Shown here: piece by piece, positions 11,209 through 23,422 of the stretch
Layout of the letters: each line of letters starts with the position of its first letter
Numbering within the stretch: position 1 is the stretch's first letter
DNA from: Dolomedes plantarius
Lineage: Eukaryota; Arthropoda; Arachnida; Araneae; Dolomedidae
Direction: 5' to 3'
DNA: 64,000 nt
Assembly (NCBI GenBank): GCA_907164885.2
Contig: OU015500.1
Span: 49,817,533 to 49,881,532, forward strand
The notes under the pieces: generated by a model
Databases searched by the model: none
Seen by the model: the letters and a program-made list of their open reading frames with translations, nothing else
What the model was told of the DNA's origin: nothing
Made by a program: the position numbers and the translations under genes

Positions 11209-12689
11209 TCGTATATACGAATTTTAAATCGTATGTATATCGTTAAAATCCTGATGTTTTTAGTTGTTCGTTGCAGGTGTTTGTCTCATCTTCGTATAAT
11301 TGAAACGTTTTCTTAAGCCCTGTTCCTTTGTTTGCTAACAACTTGATTCTTCAAGCAAGAGATAATGGCATGTGACTTATCTTTTATTTTCATTCCAAGG
11401 TTTCATGTTAGTGTATTTTCCATCCTTTTAAACCGCGGAAAAATTATTTTGTTTCAAAGTAAACGTCTCACTGGCGAAAGAGAGACTGGATAATCTCTTT
11501 TTGTGGGATTATTACAAACTGAATATAAAAAATGAAGATAATGTAAAATAATGATGATGTCAAATGAGAATTCAAATAAAGAATGATTTCGAGATGTTAT
11601 ATTGAATGTCTCTCCAACCTATTCAAATAATAATGTTCCAAGTTATGTCTTGGTTATAGACACTTAACATGACGTAGCTGCTGATTGTACTTGAGACTAT
11701 GTAATTCCGATTGCGTTGTTTGTTTTTATTTATAGTGGAATTTATTTCCGCTATAATCTCCCCCCCCCCCCCCCAAAAAAAAAAAAAACAAAAAAAAAAC
11801 ACCTGAATCCCCTGATCTGGGGTGCACGATACAAGTGGAATAAGATGAAGTAAACTACGTAAGTCGGCAAGCGTCTAATGTAGGTCAGTACCTGCCGTTG
11901 AATATGCCGAGGTTGTGTGCTCTGTTTTATCTCAAAATAATCCTCTATTCTCATTTGCCTCTCTTTTACCTTTGTTATTTCTGTTCTTGACATCTTTTGA
12001 TGCTATCTCTCTTCGATGGGTGCTTAGTGGGAAAAATTAACTGTCCCGGAATTTTAAAAAGAATGGAATAATAAAGCATATGATCCTTTGTGTTCTGTAT
12101 TTTCACGCCTTATCATTCGGAAAAACCGATTAATGACAGCGAAACGTACACATCCATGATTAATTTCCAATGTACTGGAAATGCGCGTCATATAATGATT
12201 CTAAAAGTGATCATATTCCTTACGCTACTAACAGTTACTTTTTTATTTTGTAGGTTTTAAATCTTTGAACACTTATCAGATTTCTGTTCTATAGCCACAG
12301 TTTAGTGCGTGTAAACGTATTTAAGACCTTCGTTAATGCGGTCTCAAGATCTTTCATTAAATCGAATGTGCAGTAAAATTATCCGTAATGTACTCTCGTT
12401 GTATTTTACCGTCTTTTTTATGAAGCAAGTGCGCCTATCTCGAACACAGCCCCCCGTGGTTATCCGATATTTAAGTATTTTCATTAGCATAGTGAAAGGG
12501 CGATTCTCTGATAAAGAGCTTTTTCTTTTATAGCTTTTCTTTGTGTGTGTTGTCATTCTTCATTCTATGTATAAACAATGTATTCTGACTTTTTATTTTA
12601 GCAGCTTTTCATGTTTTATTTGTATATCATTTGATTGATAGTCCTGAATTTTAGTTTATCCTACACCGATCTGGTAGCATTATCCTTCA
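11209..12689. other. AT-rich spacer with a C-run/A-run
   Basis: No gene was recognised. A polyC tract followed by an A-rich tract lies at about 11760-11800. The open frames here (11751-11993, 12336-12556 on both strands) are low-complexity or mutually overlapping. Confidence 0.5.
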
Positions 12690-13312
12690 TCTATATATAT
12701 ATATATAAAACAGTTCGGTGACTGACTGACTGACAACGCACAGACCAAACCGCTGGACCTAAAGGGCTGAAATTTTGGATGGTGATTCTTCTTATAGATT
12801 CCTCTTATAATTTACGGGTGTGCTAAGAAAGATTTTTGAAAATTAAATTTTTAAGCTGTTTTTGTAACTTTTTAAAAGTTTGTATTTAAAATAATAATCT
12901 GAGGCTTATAAAATTTATATCACGAGAAAGATCATAAAAATTCCTTTAAAATGAAATCTTTTTCGAATCTTTACCTCCATTTTCGGATTTTTGGTGAATT
13001 TTTAAAGATTAACTTTTAGAATTTAATTTATTAAATGCTTATCACGTGGTTTCTTTTCTTTTTGTGATACTTCAATTTTGCGTCACGTGTATAACAACGA
13101 AATAAATTGACAAAAAAAAAATAAATTGAAATACGGTAAAATATAAAATTTAACCACTAGACTAATTGAGATGGAAGTTTTTTAAGAATTTAATTCAAAA
13201 TAGTATGTTTTATGGATATTAAACATACAAATTAATTGCAGACATTGACCGTTGTATTTAATTTGAATATTATCTTCTACATTATTTTGTCTATAAAAAA
13301 TATCCGTTACTT

Positions 13313-13387
<75 letters not shown>

Positions 13388-13459
13388 CATTAATTGCATA
13401 CATTGACCGTTGTATTTAATTTGAATGTACTCCGTAGCGAAGCACGGGTATTCAGCTAG
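12690..13459 (+). mobile_element. non-autonomous Helitron, family H1 copy 1
   Basis: It starts TC followed by a TA run and aaacagttcggtgactgac, and ends CTAG. A 16-bp hairpin (CCGT...ACGG, 13432-13447) lies about 8 nt before the end. The insertion is between A (12689) and T (13460), the rule for Helitrons. The interior carries polyT, GT and AT runs (13311-13385) and no protein. Closely related copies lie at 16073-16895 (minus) and 43681-44451 (plus), and the three copies agree on both ends. Confidence 0.85.
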
Positions 13460-13846
13460 TAATGTGTATTATTATTATTAAGACAATGAAAAGAAGAAAA
13501 AAATTGAACCCGTGGATAACTTAAAACTGCTGGGTAGTAGCTATATTGGATTCGCTCATCTCAAAGTTAACCTACGAAGAAAATTTTGCCCATGATTGTC
13601 AACTTGAATTTAACGACACTTATATATTTTTTTAAACTGTACTCCGTAATAGAGAAAGAAATTCTTTACTCTGTTTTCTTATTCATTTGAGAAATTTCGC
13701 CCTCCTAAGGAAATTATTTGCGTATAAAACACAGTATACCGCATTTTCCCCCGAATATTTCAAATTTTAAAATGTTATTTGCGTTCCGTTTAAAGAATGA
13801 AAAAGATATCCCAGTAAAAAAATTTCCCACTTTATTAAAGTGTATA

Positions 13847-14631
13847 TCTTAAAATCTTGACTATAATACATACGCACGCGTGTATAATACGCATGCTTAA
13901 TTTTGCGCGAAATTTTCGAAAAAAAATTAAAATTCGACTATAATACGCACCCATATCTTTTCAATATTTTATTTAAAAATTGCACAGTTATTTATTAGCA
14001 GAAATAAAATTTGTAATAAAAAGAAACGAAAACGTCAGATTCGGTAGAAAAAAAAACTTAAATTTTTAATTCAAAACAAACAATACTGTCAAATTATTAG
14101 TCAGTCACTTTCACTAGAATACAGCTCATCTATTGTTGTTGCGTCCATGTCATAATTATTGGTGCTGTCGTAATATATATCGCCATCATCATCCTCGTTT
14201 GATGACACCAGCCCATCCTCCCATAATATGACATTCTCATTGAAGTCTCACGTTTAACAATTGATAATTTTTCTGCTGCCGTATAGGACCGTCTTGAAGA
14301 AATTTTGAGAGAAATAAATAAAATAAAATAAATTTTTGCACTTATAACAACCGGGAACTGTCGCCATTTCAAGGGAGCTGTTATTAAACGAACGCGTGTG
14401 CGATACGAACTGTGAGTTCCGTTTGTTTAAAAGGAATACCTGCTTAGTAAACGGGTGGATGACTCACGGATTGCAAATGTGCGCGCCCCCGTGTTGCGAC
14501 AATGTCTTACAGCTGCAGTACGTTCGTTTATTCAATGTTTAAAACTTTTTTTTTTTTTTGGTAGTACGCACCCTCCTTTTTGCGGGCTAAAATGTGAAAA
14601 AAAAATGTGTATTATACTCAAAATTTTACGG
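13847..14631 (-). mobile_element. pogo-like deletion derivative
   Basis: The inward-facing ends are related (left tcttaaaatcttgactataa; right, reverse-complemented, ccgtaaaattttgagtataa) and both are flanked by TA. On the minus strand a fragment reads SRRSYTAAEKLSIVK, typical of the N-terminal helix-turn-helix of pogo/CENP-B-type transposases. A different frame closer to 14105-14240 gives an acidic tail ending DELYSSESD and a stop. The DDE core is missing, so it cannot encode a transposase. Confidence 0.65.
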
Positions 14632-15339
14632 TAATTTTTTTTTTAAACCCTTTAAATCCAAGCTGAAAGTCTTTGTGAAAATTTTCTCCGTAGGTCAAGC
14701 TGATCGAATCCAAGCTACCCAGCAGCCACAGAACAAAGGAACATTAATTTATTTGAAAGTAGAGGAGGGGGGGGGGGTTACATCGTTATATTTCATGCAT
14801 CGTTATATTCGTTCAGCTCATTGTAAACCTATGGAGAACATTTTCACAATGGTTATGGACTTGCATTTAAAGCATAGGCGTGCCTCCCCAACTTAACTTG
14901 AAATAAATTAAAACGTTAATAGAAGTTCTTTTAAAATCTTAAAAATTGTAGAAAACTTTTAAGAGTTTGTTTTTCTCCGCTTTTTCAAACTGTGAAACTG
15001 AAGATTCCGATTATGTCTTTAGCCTTAGCATAGTTTTTAACATTGATATGATCCGTAACAAAAATTCGACGCTACAGTGTTTTTCTTATTTTATTTGTAT
15101 ATTTATTTTTCTCATTGTATAACTTTTGAATACTACTCAAACATCAATTCTAGTGTTATTCGATTTAAAAAATCATAATATTTCATATTTTAAGAACCGT
15201 CCGGCAGTCAATGCACTGAGGAGGACCCTAACTGAATTCAATTCGTGCCCCCCCCCCCCAAAAAAAAAAAAAAAAAAAAAAAAGAAAGAAAAAAAAGAGT
15301 TAGTGGCACGCTACACCTATGATTTAAAGTGTTTTATAA
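14632..15339. other. AT-rich filler between inverted arms
   Basis: Poly-G (about 14766), poly-C then poly-A (15248-15283) and AT-rich DNA are present. The open frames 14594-14896 and 15126-15353 depend on homopolymer runs and are not supported as genes. Confidence 0.4.
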
Positions 15340-15996
15340 ATTTTACTCCGTAGTAAAGAAAGAAATTTTTTACTCTATCTCTTTCATTCTTTAAACGAAA
15401 CGAAAATAACCTTTTTAAATTTTGAACTATTCGAAGAAAAAATATGGTATACTGTGTTTTATACGCAAAACAATTTTCTTTGGAGGACGGAATTTCTCAA
15501 ATGAATAAGAAAACAGTAAAAAATTTCTTTCTCTATTACCGAGTACAGTAAAGAAAAAAAATATCGTTATGACAGCTTATGTTGATTCAAAGCCTTTCGC
15601 CGAAGGGTTTACTCCAGTATATCTTATTTTTCCCCCCGGAACACCAGTTTTTCTCCTTTAATGGTATTACAATGCTGTTCCACTCAGTCACCTCAATCTA
15701 ATATGGGTCTCACTCGCTTTGGTTAGGCCAGATATATTTTCTTTTCTGGGTTTATCGTCTGCCACACGTTTAAGTTGTGTTACCCATTCATTCTGTTGAT
15801 TTTAATAAATTAGGCAAAAAATATTCCTTTGCAAATTTTATAAATTTTAATCTTTTTTTAACGTAGGATTACGTTCCTCCATAACTGTCCTGCGGAGAGG
15901 AAAATTTCAGACGCTTAAACTATCAGTCCTCGCGAGTTACAGTTTTGGCAACGCGCCAAACCCGGTCAGAAAAGTACTAAGATGCGTCAAAATTTT

Positions 15997-15998
<2 letters not shown>

Positions 15999-16072
<74 letters not shown>
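15999..16072. repeat. (TA)n microsatellite
   Basis: About 37 TA units directly abut the CTAG end of Helitron copy 2. The Tyr-Ile open frames here are artefacts. Confidence 0.95.
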
Positions 16073-16073
<1 letters not shown>

Positions 16074-16143
16074 TAGCTGAAAACCCGCACTTCGCTACGA
16101 GTACATTCAAATTAAATACAACGGTCAATGTATGCAGTTAATG

Positions 16144-16188
<45 letters not shown>

Positions 16189-16895
16189 TTATTTATTTAT
16201 TTATTTATAATAAATACGACGATCAATGCATACAATTGATGTAAAAAAAAAATATATATATATATATATAAAAAATCGTAAGGGATATTTTTATAGACAA
16301 AATAACGTAGAAGAAAATATTCAAATTAAATGTAATAGGACATACTAAAGAATATAGTACAGTTTTAGGAACATATCTTTTATTGTATTTTAATATTTTT
16401 TTGGATAATGTCCAATCGTCTGTCGCATTAGCAAAAAAAAAAAAAAAAAAAAAAAAAATTGTCTATTTAGTTGTTATGCACGTGACGATAAATTTATTTT
16501 AAGTACCAGAAAAAGAAATCACGTGATCAGCATTTAATAAATTATATTCTAAAAATTAATCTTTAAAAATTTACCAAAAATCAGAAAATGGAGGCAAAGA
16601 TTCGAAAAAGATCTCATTTAAAAGGAATTTTTATGATCTTTCTCGTGATATAAATTTTATAACCTTCAAATTATTATTTTAAATGCAAACTTTAAAAAGG
16701 TTACAAAAACAGCTTAAAAGTTTTATTTTAAAAAATCTAAGAAGAATTTTTCAAAAATCTGTCTTTGTACACCCCTACACTATAAGAAGAATCGCCATGC
16801 AAAATTTCAGCCCTTCAGGTCCAGAGGTTTGGTCTGTGCGTTGTATGTCAGTGAGTCAGTCAGTTACGGAACTGTTTTATATCTATAGATATAGA
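16073..16895 (-). mobile_element. non-autonomous Helitron, family H1 copy 2
   Basis: On the minus strand it begins with TC in a TA-rich stretch (exact start 16895 or 16889), continues aaaacagttccgtaactgac, and ends with CTAG at 16076-16073 after a hairpin in gtagcgaagtgcgggt. It is homologous to 12690-13459 and 43681-44451 over most of its length. It contains TA, TTTA and polyA runs and no protein. Confidence 0.8.
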
Positions 16896-16995
16896 TACAT
16901 ATATACATACAAAACAGTTAAGCAACGATAAGTAATCGTACGTTAATAACTCGCGGTAGTTACGTTAGAAGAGACTACCTGAATTTTTTTATCCA

Positions 16996-17708
16996 TTGAT
17001 TGTCATCCTTGATTCGTTCCAAAATTCTTGAGAAAATTTTTCTGTTAAAAACTACCATTAGTTTTTCATTCTTTTTTGTTATAATGATGACTCCGTAAGT
17101 TTATTACTTATCTATAATCTTTTAAATGAGATGAAAAAAAAAATACTACACTAAGTTTGCGAGAAACAGTTCAATATTTGATCAGTATTGTTGAAAACTT
17201 TTAGCTCGTTGCATGCAGGTTCAACTTAGCAAGAAATAATCATTCAGTTCTGTGAATTAGCTATGCAGTCCTAATGTCTAACGTTGACCAAAATACCGTC
17301 TTTCATACTGTTAAGTTTTTTTTTTTTTACCGCAGTGCAACAAGTTGTTTAATGGCAACTTGAACCCCCCCCCCCTCCCCATGTGACCCTTTGAAGGCTA
17401 TTTCAACATTGCAACCGTATAAAGTTTTATGTAGAGATAATTGAATATTTAAATCCTTATTTCGAGAATCAGAATTGACTATTTCTTTTTTTCGGGAAGT
17501 AACTTATCTTTTTCTCAGTCAAAGAGTAATTTTGATGATAACATTTGAGTGATTGGTCGTCTTACTCAAAGATATTTCTTTTTTAATTTGAGAATTAGCT
17601 TATTATAAGGGTGAAAATCAAACAAACAACAACGCACAAACAGAATCAACGGGTAAAATGAAGATTTGACTTGATCGGGCCCATGCCGCACTCGAAATGG
17701 TTGTACAT
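16996..17708. other. spacer, no feature seen
   Basis: AT-rich DNA with polyT and polyC runs near 17318 and 17365. No gene was recognised. Confidence 0.5.
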
Positions 17709-17710
17709 TA

Positions 17711-18879
17711 GGGTGGAGCGAAAAAAAATGTTTTAATTTTTTTCTTTCCTGTATCATCAATCATTGATCCATGACCCAAGATGCAAAATGTCAACCTGTT
17801 TTGAAAATATCTTCAGGTGGCGCACTAGAAATGAAGTTTTGAAAAGTAGTATAAAAAGGTGGTAATAAAACTCAATTATACATTTTTATTTGTTTTATTT
17901 GTTACGCAAATTAAATATATTATATTTAAAGCATTTAAACAATAGACTCCTCCTTAATAATGTTTAAGTATCATTTTCAGAAGTTTTTTGGACTTTGTTT
18001 TTCGTGAAAATATTGAGATTTTGTCTCAAAAAGTGGCAAGTCTTGCCTAGCTTTTATCTTCGTTCTTATACAACCGACTCTTGCCTCTGAACCACAAATA
18101 GATAATGCAGCCCCCGTTACTAGCTTTACACACCGTTTTACTGCCTGTGTGTGACAAGGAAACTTCTTAAAATACAGGAAATTGTCTCCTGAAGAAATCC
18201 TAGTCTTTATTTCCGTATCACTGTATTTCATCGTCATTGGTGGTTCGGTAACATTTTCTTTCCACCAATTTATCAAATCACAATAATGTGATGTAAATTG
18301 GTGGAAAGAAAATGTTACCGAACCACCAATGACGATGAAATAGTGATACGGAAATAAAGACTAGGATTTCTTCAGGAGACAATTTCCTGTATTTTAAGAA
18401 GTTTCCTTATCACACACAGGCAGTAAAACGGTGTGTAAAGCTAGTAACGGGGGCTGCATTATCTATTTGTGGTTCAGAGGCAAGAGTCGGTTGTATAAGA
18501 ACGAAGATAAAAGCTAGGCAAGACTTGCCACTTTTTGAGACAAAATCTCAATATTTTCACGAAAAACAAAGTCCAAAAAACTTCTGAAAATGATACTTAA
18601 ACATTATTAAGGAGGAGTCTATTGCTTAAATGCTTTAAATATAATATATTTAATTTGCGTAACAAATAAAAACAAATAAAAATGTATAATTGAGTTTTAT
18701 TACCACGTTTTTAAATGTCGCCTTTTTATACTACTTTTCAAAACTTCATTTCTAGTGCGCCACCTGAAGATATTTTCAAAACAGGTTGAAATTTTGCACT
18801 TTTGCATCTTGGGCCATGGATTAATGATTGATGATACAGGATAGAAAAAATCAAAAAAAATTTTTTTTTCGCTCCACCC
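17711..18879. mobile_element. 1.17 kb near-perfect foldback element
   Basis: The sequence is an almost complete palindrome centred near 18283. The left arm (17711-18272) and right arm (18294-18879) pair nearly base for base with a loop of about 21 nt. Ends are GGGTGGAGCG and its complement, each flanked by TA (17709-17710, 18880-18881) and then by tgtaca-like sequence, consistent with TA-targeting DNA transposons (Tc1/mariner superfamily). Each arm carries the same coding-like segment, open only on the left arm. A transcript would fold into a long double-stranded RNA. Confidence 0.88.
17977..18276 (-). pseudogene. coding fragment in left arm of the foldback
   Basis: A 99-codon open frame on minus begins in the loop (MINWWKEN) and includes FPCHTQAVKRCVKLVTGA and SEARVGCIRTKIKARQDLP. 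The run of aligned hydrophobic, Cys and basic residues looks like real protein. I have an uncertain memory of similar unnamed, transposon-associated proteins in arthropods. The mirror copy on the plus strand (18297-18584) has a 2-nt loss and an in-frame stop soon after MTMK. It is probably the tail of a captured or ancestral element gene, and its function is unknown. Confidence 0.4.
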
Positions 18880-18899
18880 TATTGTACATTGGTTGTACA

Positions 18900-19613
18900 T
18901 TTCTTCTTTTTTACCATGTTTTTATTAACTCGCTTTCTTGTTTGTTTGTTTGTGTTTGTCCAGTACAAATCTCGCAATCGATTTTTAACTAACTTCCCAA
19001 CTAGGTAGACATTTGAAACTTTTAGAATATCTCAGAACACGATGACAATGCATTCTTTTAATGCTTTTAGCCACCTTTAAGCAGATTTGAATTCATTTTC
19101 AGTTAATTTTGCTTTCTAGAATGGTGCAGCCATCTATCGGCCGGGACGGGAACGAAAAGTTAAACGCATGTTAACTTCCAATTCCCGAGCTAAACGATTG
19201 ATTACGCATTTGATACCTGTTTATTACTCATTTGATCATTTTCTTTCAAGTTGATGGGATAATTCATCAAAATTTTTAAAAAGTATTTATTAATACATAG
19301 AATTGTCAAGTTTATATGATTCAACAGAAAATTTAAAAGCATGGTATATAAAAAGTTCTTTTTATCTTGTAATTATTATTTATTTATTTATTTTTAACTG
19401 GCAGAATTGTATGGTGTCATAGTTTTCGCTGCATACGTGTTTGTAAAGTTGAAATTCTGTGTGTCAGTTTGCATTTTCGTCATACAATCCGAAATTCATC
19501 GACTAATCTTATCCTTTTTTTTGTCCTGCGAAAAAACGGTAAGTAGCTGATTCGTAAATTTTGATGAAAGTTACGGATAAACTGAATTGCCGTCATTCTA
19601 GCATCACCTAGTA
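18900..19613. other. spacer, no feature seen
   Basis: AT-rich DNA, with a short tttattta run near 19378. No gene was recognised. Confidence 0.5.
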
Positions 19614-20631
19614 CAGGATGTCCGGGCTAAAAGTATCCAAAAGTTATGATTTATTTTTACGGAACTACCCATTAGAATTTAAAAAAAAAATTAAATAGAA
19701 AGACCATCTTACCAAGTTTTAATATCAATCATAGATTTCGATTTGTGCACCTTTTGTAGCACGACTAGCCAGACCCTGATTTTCTGTTAGGCCCGGTAGG
19801 CCATGGCCTAGTGGCCCCCCAAAAATTTTTATTTAAAATAAAAAAAAGAAAAATTCCGAATTCAAATTTTTTTTTACCTTTTTTTATAACAATTTTTTTT
19901 ATATATCCTTTCAAATTTGATTCATTGGTTCATCATATGTATAGTTCATATGTATGTTATAGTGTATATAAGGGATTAATAAGTTTTCCTGGTTGTATTG
20001 TATTGGTGTTTTAATGACGAAGTTAATATGTTGTATTGCTTTTTGTTAATTGATAATGTTCTAAGCTTCTACGCTTCAAATAGCCAATTCTTGGTAAAAT
20101 GGTACTTTCACAATGATTCATGATTATTTTATTTTGTATGTCAATTTTGGAAATGTTACGTCCACATCAGTGTTAGGGGGGCCCCATCCCAAATTGTGCC
20201 TATAGTCAAGAGTTTTCTAAATCGGGCCCTGCGACTAACGTCTAAATGGTAATCCGGTCCTCTTCAAGTGTTTCGTAGCATATCAGGAGTTATACTTTTT
20301 TGCTGGGGGATTCATTAAATCCGTTGTGTATAAACAAAATTTGAAACTGTGGATGAGTTGAAGAAATGTGTTATTCAAGCATTCGTGTAAGCAATTCTTT
20401 TCTTAATAAATCGATGATGCTGAACCACTTTGTAATTCACTTTTTTTCCCGTATCTCGTACTGTTTTTGAGATAAAAACGCGAATTACAAAATTTACCTA
20501 TAGATGGCGTTATAAGTTGTCTTATCGAGTAGCGCATATCCTTTTTACTATACCTAGACACCAACTTTATGGTCTAAGCTGTCACCGTTTAGAAGTTAAG
20601 GGGGATGTAACGGATATAGGTGGGAACCCTG
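19614..20631. mobile_element. TA-flanked DNA element with CAGG...CCTG ends
   Basis: Ends are CAGGATGTCCGGG on the left and GGTGGGAACCCTG on the right, each bordered by TA (19612-19613, 20632-20633). No transposase ORF is present. A hAT derivative is nested inside (19770-20231), so the original element was about 550 bp. Confidence 0.65.
19770..20231. mobile_element. nested hAT-type MITE
   Basis: Ends are CAGACCCTGATTTTCTG and, reverse-complemented, CAGGGCCCGATTTAG. They are flanked by an 8-bp duplication CGACTAGC / CGACTAAC (19762-19769, 20232-20239), the hAT hallmark. Matching purine/pyrimidine-rich subterminal blocks (gtggcccccc and ggggggcccc) reinforce the inverted structure. The 67-codon frame inside is AT-rich filler. 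Confidence 0.85.
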
Positions 20632-20633
20632 TA

Positions 20634-20894
20634 TAATACTCACACATACAGTGAAACTTTTCTATTATATCCGTCCGCCCCTATTCGATGGCGTCCCTCT
20701 TCAAAGCGTCCATATTTTGTTCAAAATCGGTTAAAGACTCCATTAGAGCCAGTGTTGGGGCCAGTGTTGGGGTTTTCGGCAGCTACCCCTCAAAACGACC
20801 ACTTTTTTTCGGAACCATTACTGGCCGCCATAGAGTAGTCGCTCTCTCTTTCTCTCTCTCTGTATATATATATATGTGTGTGTGTGTGTATAGG

Positions 20895-20945
<51 letters not shown>

Positions 20946-23307
20946 GTGTAAGAGTGTAAGTGTAAAATTTAATCTCTTAAAACTGCACCAGACATCAAAA
21001 GCTCATGAATTACTGCATGAATTACTGTTCAGTATAATCTTGAACGAGAGAAAAAAAAATTTCCGTTTTCTAACAAGTGAAATAAGGACTGCCAAGAAAA
21101 CTTCAAGTAATCTAAAATTCTGCTAAATTAGAAAAACGTGATTTAATCCGACCCCCCTTCCCCCTTTGCGAATAAGTAAGAAAATATATTATTCACTATC
21201 TTGTTCAATTTTACTTGATCATAAGTTAGAAAAATCAATACCTGCCTTGAGAGATAAAACTGTGTCGTGTAAACGCTAAGTCAACGTTTGCACGAAGTGC
21301 AAAATTTGCAATTTAAAATATTTTCCACATTGCGTCATGAGAAGAGATTTGCAATTTTTTTGTTTGTTTGTTTATTGTATTCATCGTTTGGCACTGCAAC
21401 AAATTTTCACTTTTCTAGAAATGACATTTTGAAATTGATTGCAAAAGACCACGTTGAAATATTGTCCGGTGAAATCATTCACCGATTTTCGAAATATTGG
21501 TGAAATTCGGTGTACTGTATTCGGCAGTATTGTAAGTTATGATAATGATGTAGAAATGTGGGGAAGATGACTTTATTATGCCCGCTCTCTACAGAAAATA
21601 GGTCATCAGTCATCAAGGTTGGATCTAAGCGGCTTATCCTTCAGTTGTGACCATCATAGATGACATAATCTCTTGTAAATTACGCCAGTTGTTTGGTAGA
21701 GAATCCTTGTTTTGACAATGTTATATTGCAAACTGTGCGTTGACATTGAAGTACTTTGTGCTTTCAACATTTTATTTTTTGTCTGTTAGCATCCGTATTT
21801 TTAACAAAATTTGCATTTCAAAAATGTCAGATTGTTTTAGGGGCGAAAGTGTATTTCTGAATTTATATTAGTTGTTTACTACATGTTCGAAGTCTGACCT
21901 GAAACTATCACGATTATTTTGAAAACGTGTCTTTTTCGTAGTAGCGGAAGAAATAACTTTTAAAACAAGAAACAGAAGTACAGAGATTGAAACTGGCCTA
22001 TTCATTTAATTACTGTTTGATTGCCATTTTATTAGGAGAAAATAGCAATTTAGAGATGAGATTGTGTATATAAAACGTATTTCACTGTACCAGATGGGGC
22101 CCGTCATAGCCGCTAAGGCTTTACAGGATGTATCCCCACCATAATTAAAACGTATTGAGTTGCCCGAGACCACGTTATGTAATTTCTAATAAGATGAAGA
22201 GTTCAAACATTCCATGACATACTTCTTTTTTTATACGTCTCTTAAGACACAAAGGATAAATAATTCTGCTCGCAGAGTCAATAGCTGACGCAAGACCAGG
22301 GGGAAACTGGTCTCCTAGGTCTTTACGGCCTTTTTTTTTTGTGACCAGCTCAGGTACTTTAAACTCGGTACTTTAACGAGACAGGAAAATCCTATTCCGT
22401 CTATCCCTTGTTGTCGGACCCCAGCTATCATTTGCTCCATTCCCATTTTTTTAAGGTCCTCGAAACTATTTTTAACTACTCAAAATTAGGATTTGGTAAT
22501 CTGGCATCTCAGAGGTCTGGCATGCATCTGTGAGGTACTCAAGTATAATTACTCGGTTTTTTTAAGGCGTAATAGACTGCAAAAATTTGCACTGCTAGTC
22601 ACCCTATGTATCTCGGACGTTTCACCCAGCGATGTATCTCAGACCCCTCACCCAAAAGACTTTTTTTTTTTAAACTTTTTGTGCTTAAAATGGGTTTTTT
22701 AAAGCTAGCAAAAACGGTTCTATTTATGTAATTTAACCGACGGAAATATAGATGGAATAAACAAACAGTTCATGAAATTCAGTTAAATCTGTCAGTTTTT
22801 AAAACTTAACAAATATATCAAATTTTATATGTACAGTAACAAAACATGATGGAATTAGGACTTTTTTCTAGATATAACCCCGCCTTGCTACTTTCTCAAT
22901 AACATTAAAAAACTGAATGAAATGACAACTGTTCTATGTATGTAAAATCCGCAATACTCAATGGGCCTGACTCTCGGGGCATGCGAAAATGGTGTCACAT
23001 AACTTACATTTGTAAAATCTACCAATGAGCATTATTGTAGATTAAAATATACGTCATTTTCGCTCAGGGAAATTTTCGTATTCCCCGGGACTAAGGACCT
23101 TTGTTATTCCAGTTAACACGTTTTGGAGCCGTGCCAATTTCACGTCTCTTTCTAGTGTGGCCGCGTAAACCACTGATAGTTCACATTATTTCATAGCTGC
23201 GTTCGAAATAAATGACTTATATTTTTAAGGCAACATAAATAATTATTAAAGAGAAAAATAAATAAAAATTTTAGATAAATACTTAAATTTTAATTGCGTG
23301 CCAGTTT
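20634..23307. other. gene-poor stretch with GA/TA/TG microsatellites
   Basis: CT, TA and TG runs occur at 20840-20941. A one-sided terminus-like motif (cagtgaaacttttcta, near 20650) resembles pogo ends but has no partner. No coding sequence is supported. Confidence 0.45.
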
Positions 23308-23422
23308 AATTTCATATCATACATAGTAAACTATGTATGATATGAAATTTTCACGATGCTGTTTGTTTAAAGAAATTATCAAAACAGTCTGAATGAAACG
23401 GTCAGGCTGTTTTGATAATTTC
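23308..23422. repeat. two adjacent short hairpins
   Basis: 23308-23349 is a perfect 20-bp inverted repeat with a 2-nt loop (aatttcatatcatacatagt). 23372-23422 is a 21-bp inverted repeat with one mismatch and a 9-nt loop (gaaattatcaaaacag on the left arm). Confidence 0.85.

Larger units (their letters stand above)
13622..15566. repeat. inverted repeat pair with arms of about 220 bp
   Basis: 13622-13840 matches the reverse complement of 15340-15566 with scattered differences. Shared landmarks are actccgta near the outer and inner edges, gcgtataaaacacagtatac, and ttcttattcatttgagaaat. The 1.5 kb between the arms holds a pogo derivative (13847-14631) and AT-rich DNA. It is probably a foldback-type element or two opposed copies of one repeat. 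Confidence 0.75.
15855..16995 (+). repeat. dispersed repeat R1, copy 1, split by TA tract and Helitron
   Basis: The outer parts (about 15855-15985 and 16922-16995) match the reverse complement of sequences flanking the LTR-type element farther on (about 55490-55645 and 48520-48569). Shared landmarks are acgttcctc, cgcgagtta, ggcgcgctgccaaa/ggcaacgcgccaaa, gataagtaat and gagactacctgaa. In this copy a long (TA)n and Helitron copy 2 interrupt it; in the other copy the LTR element does. Confidence 0.75.
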
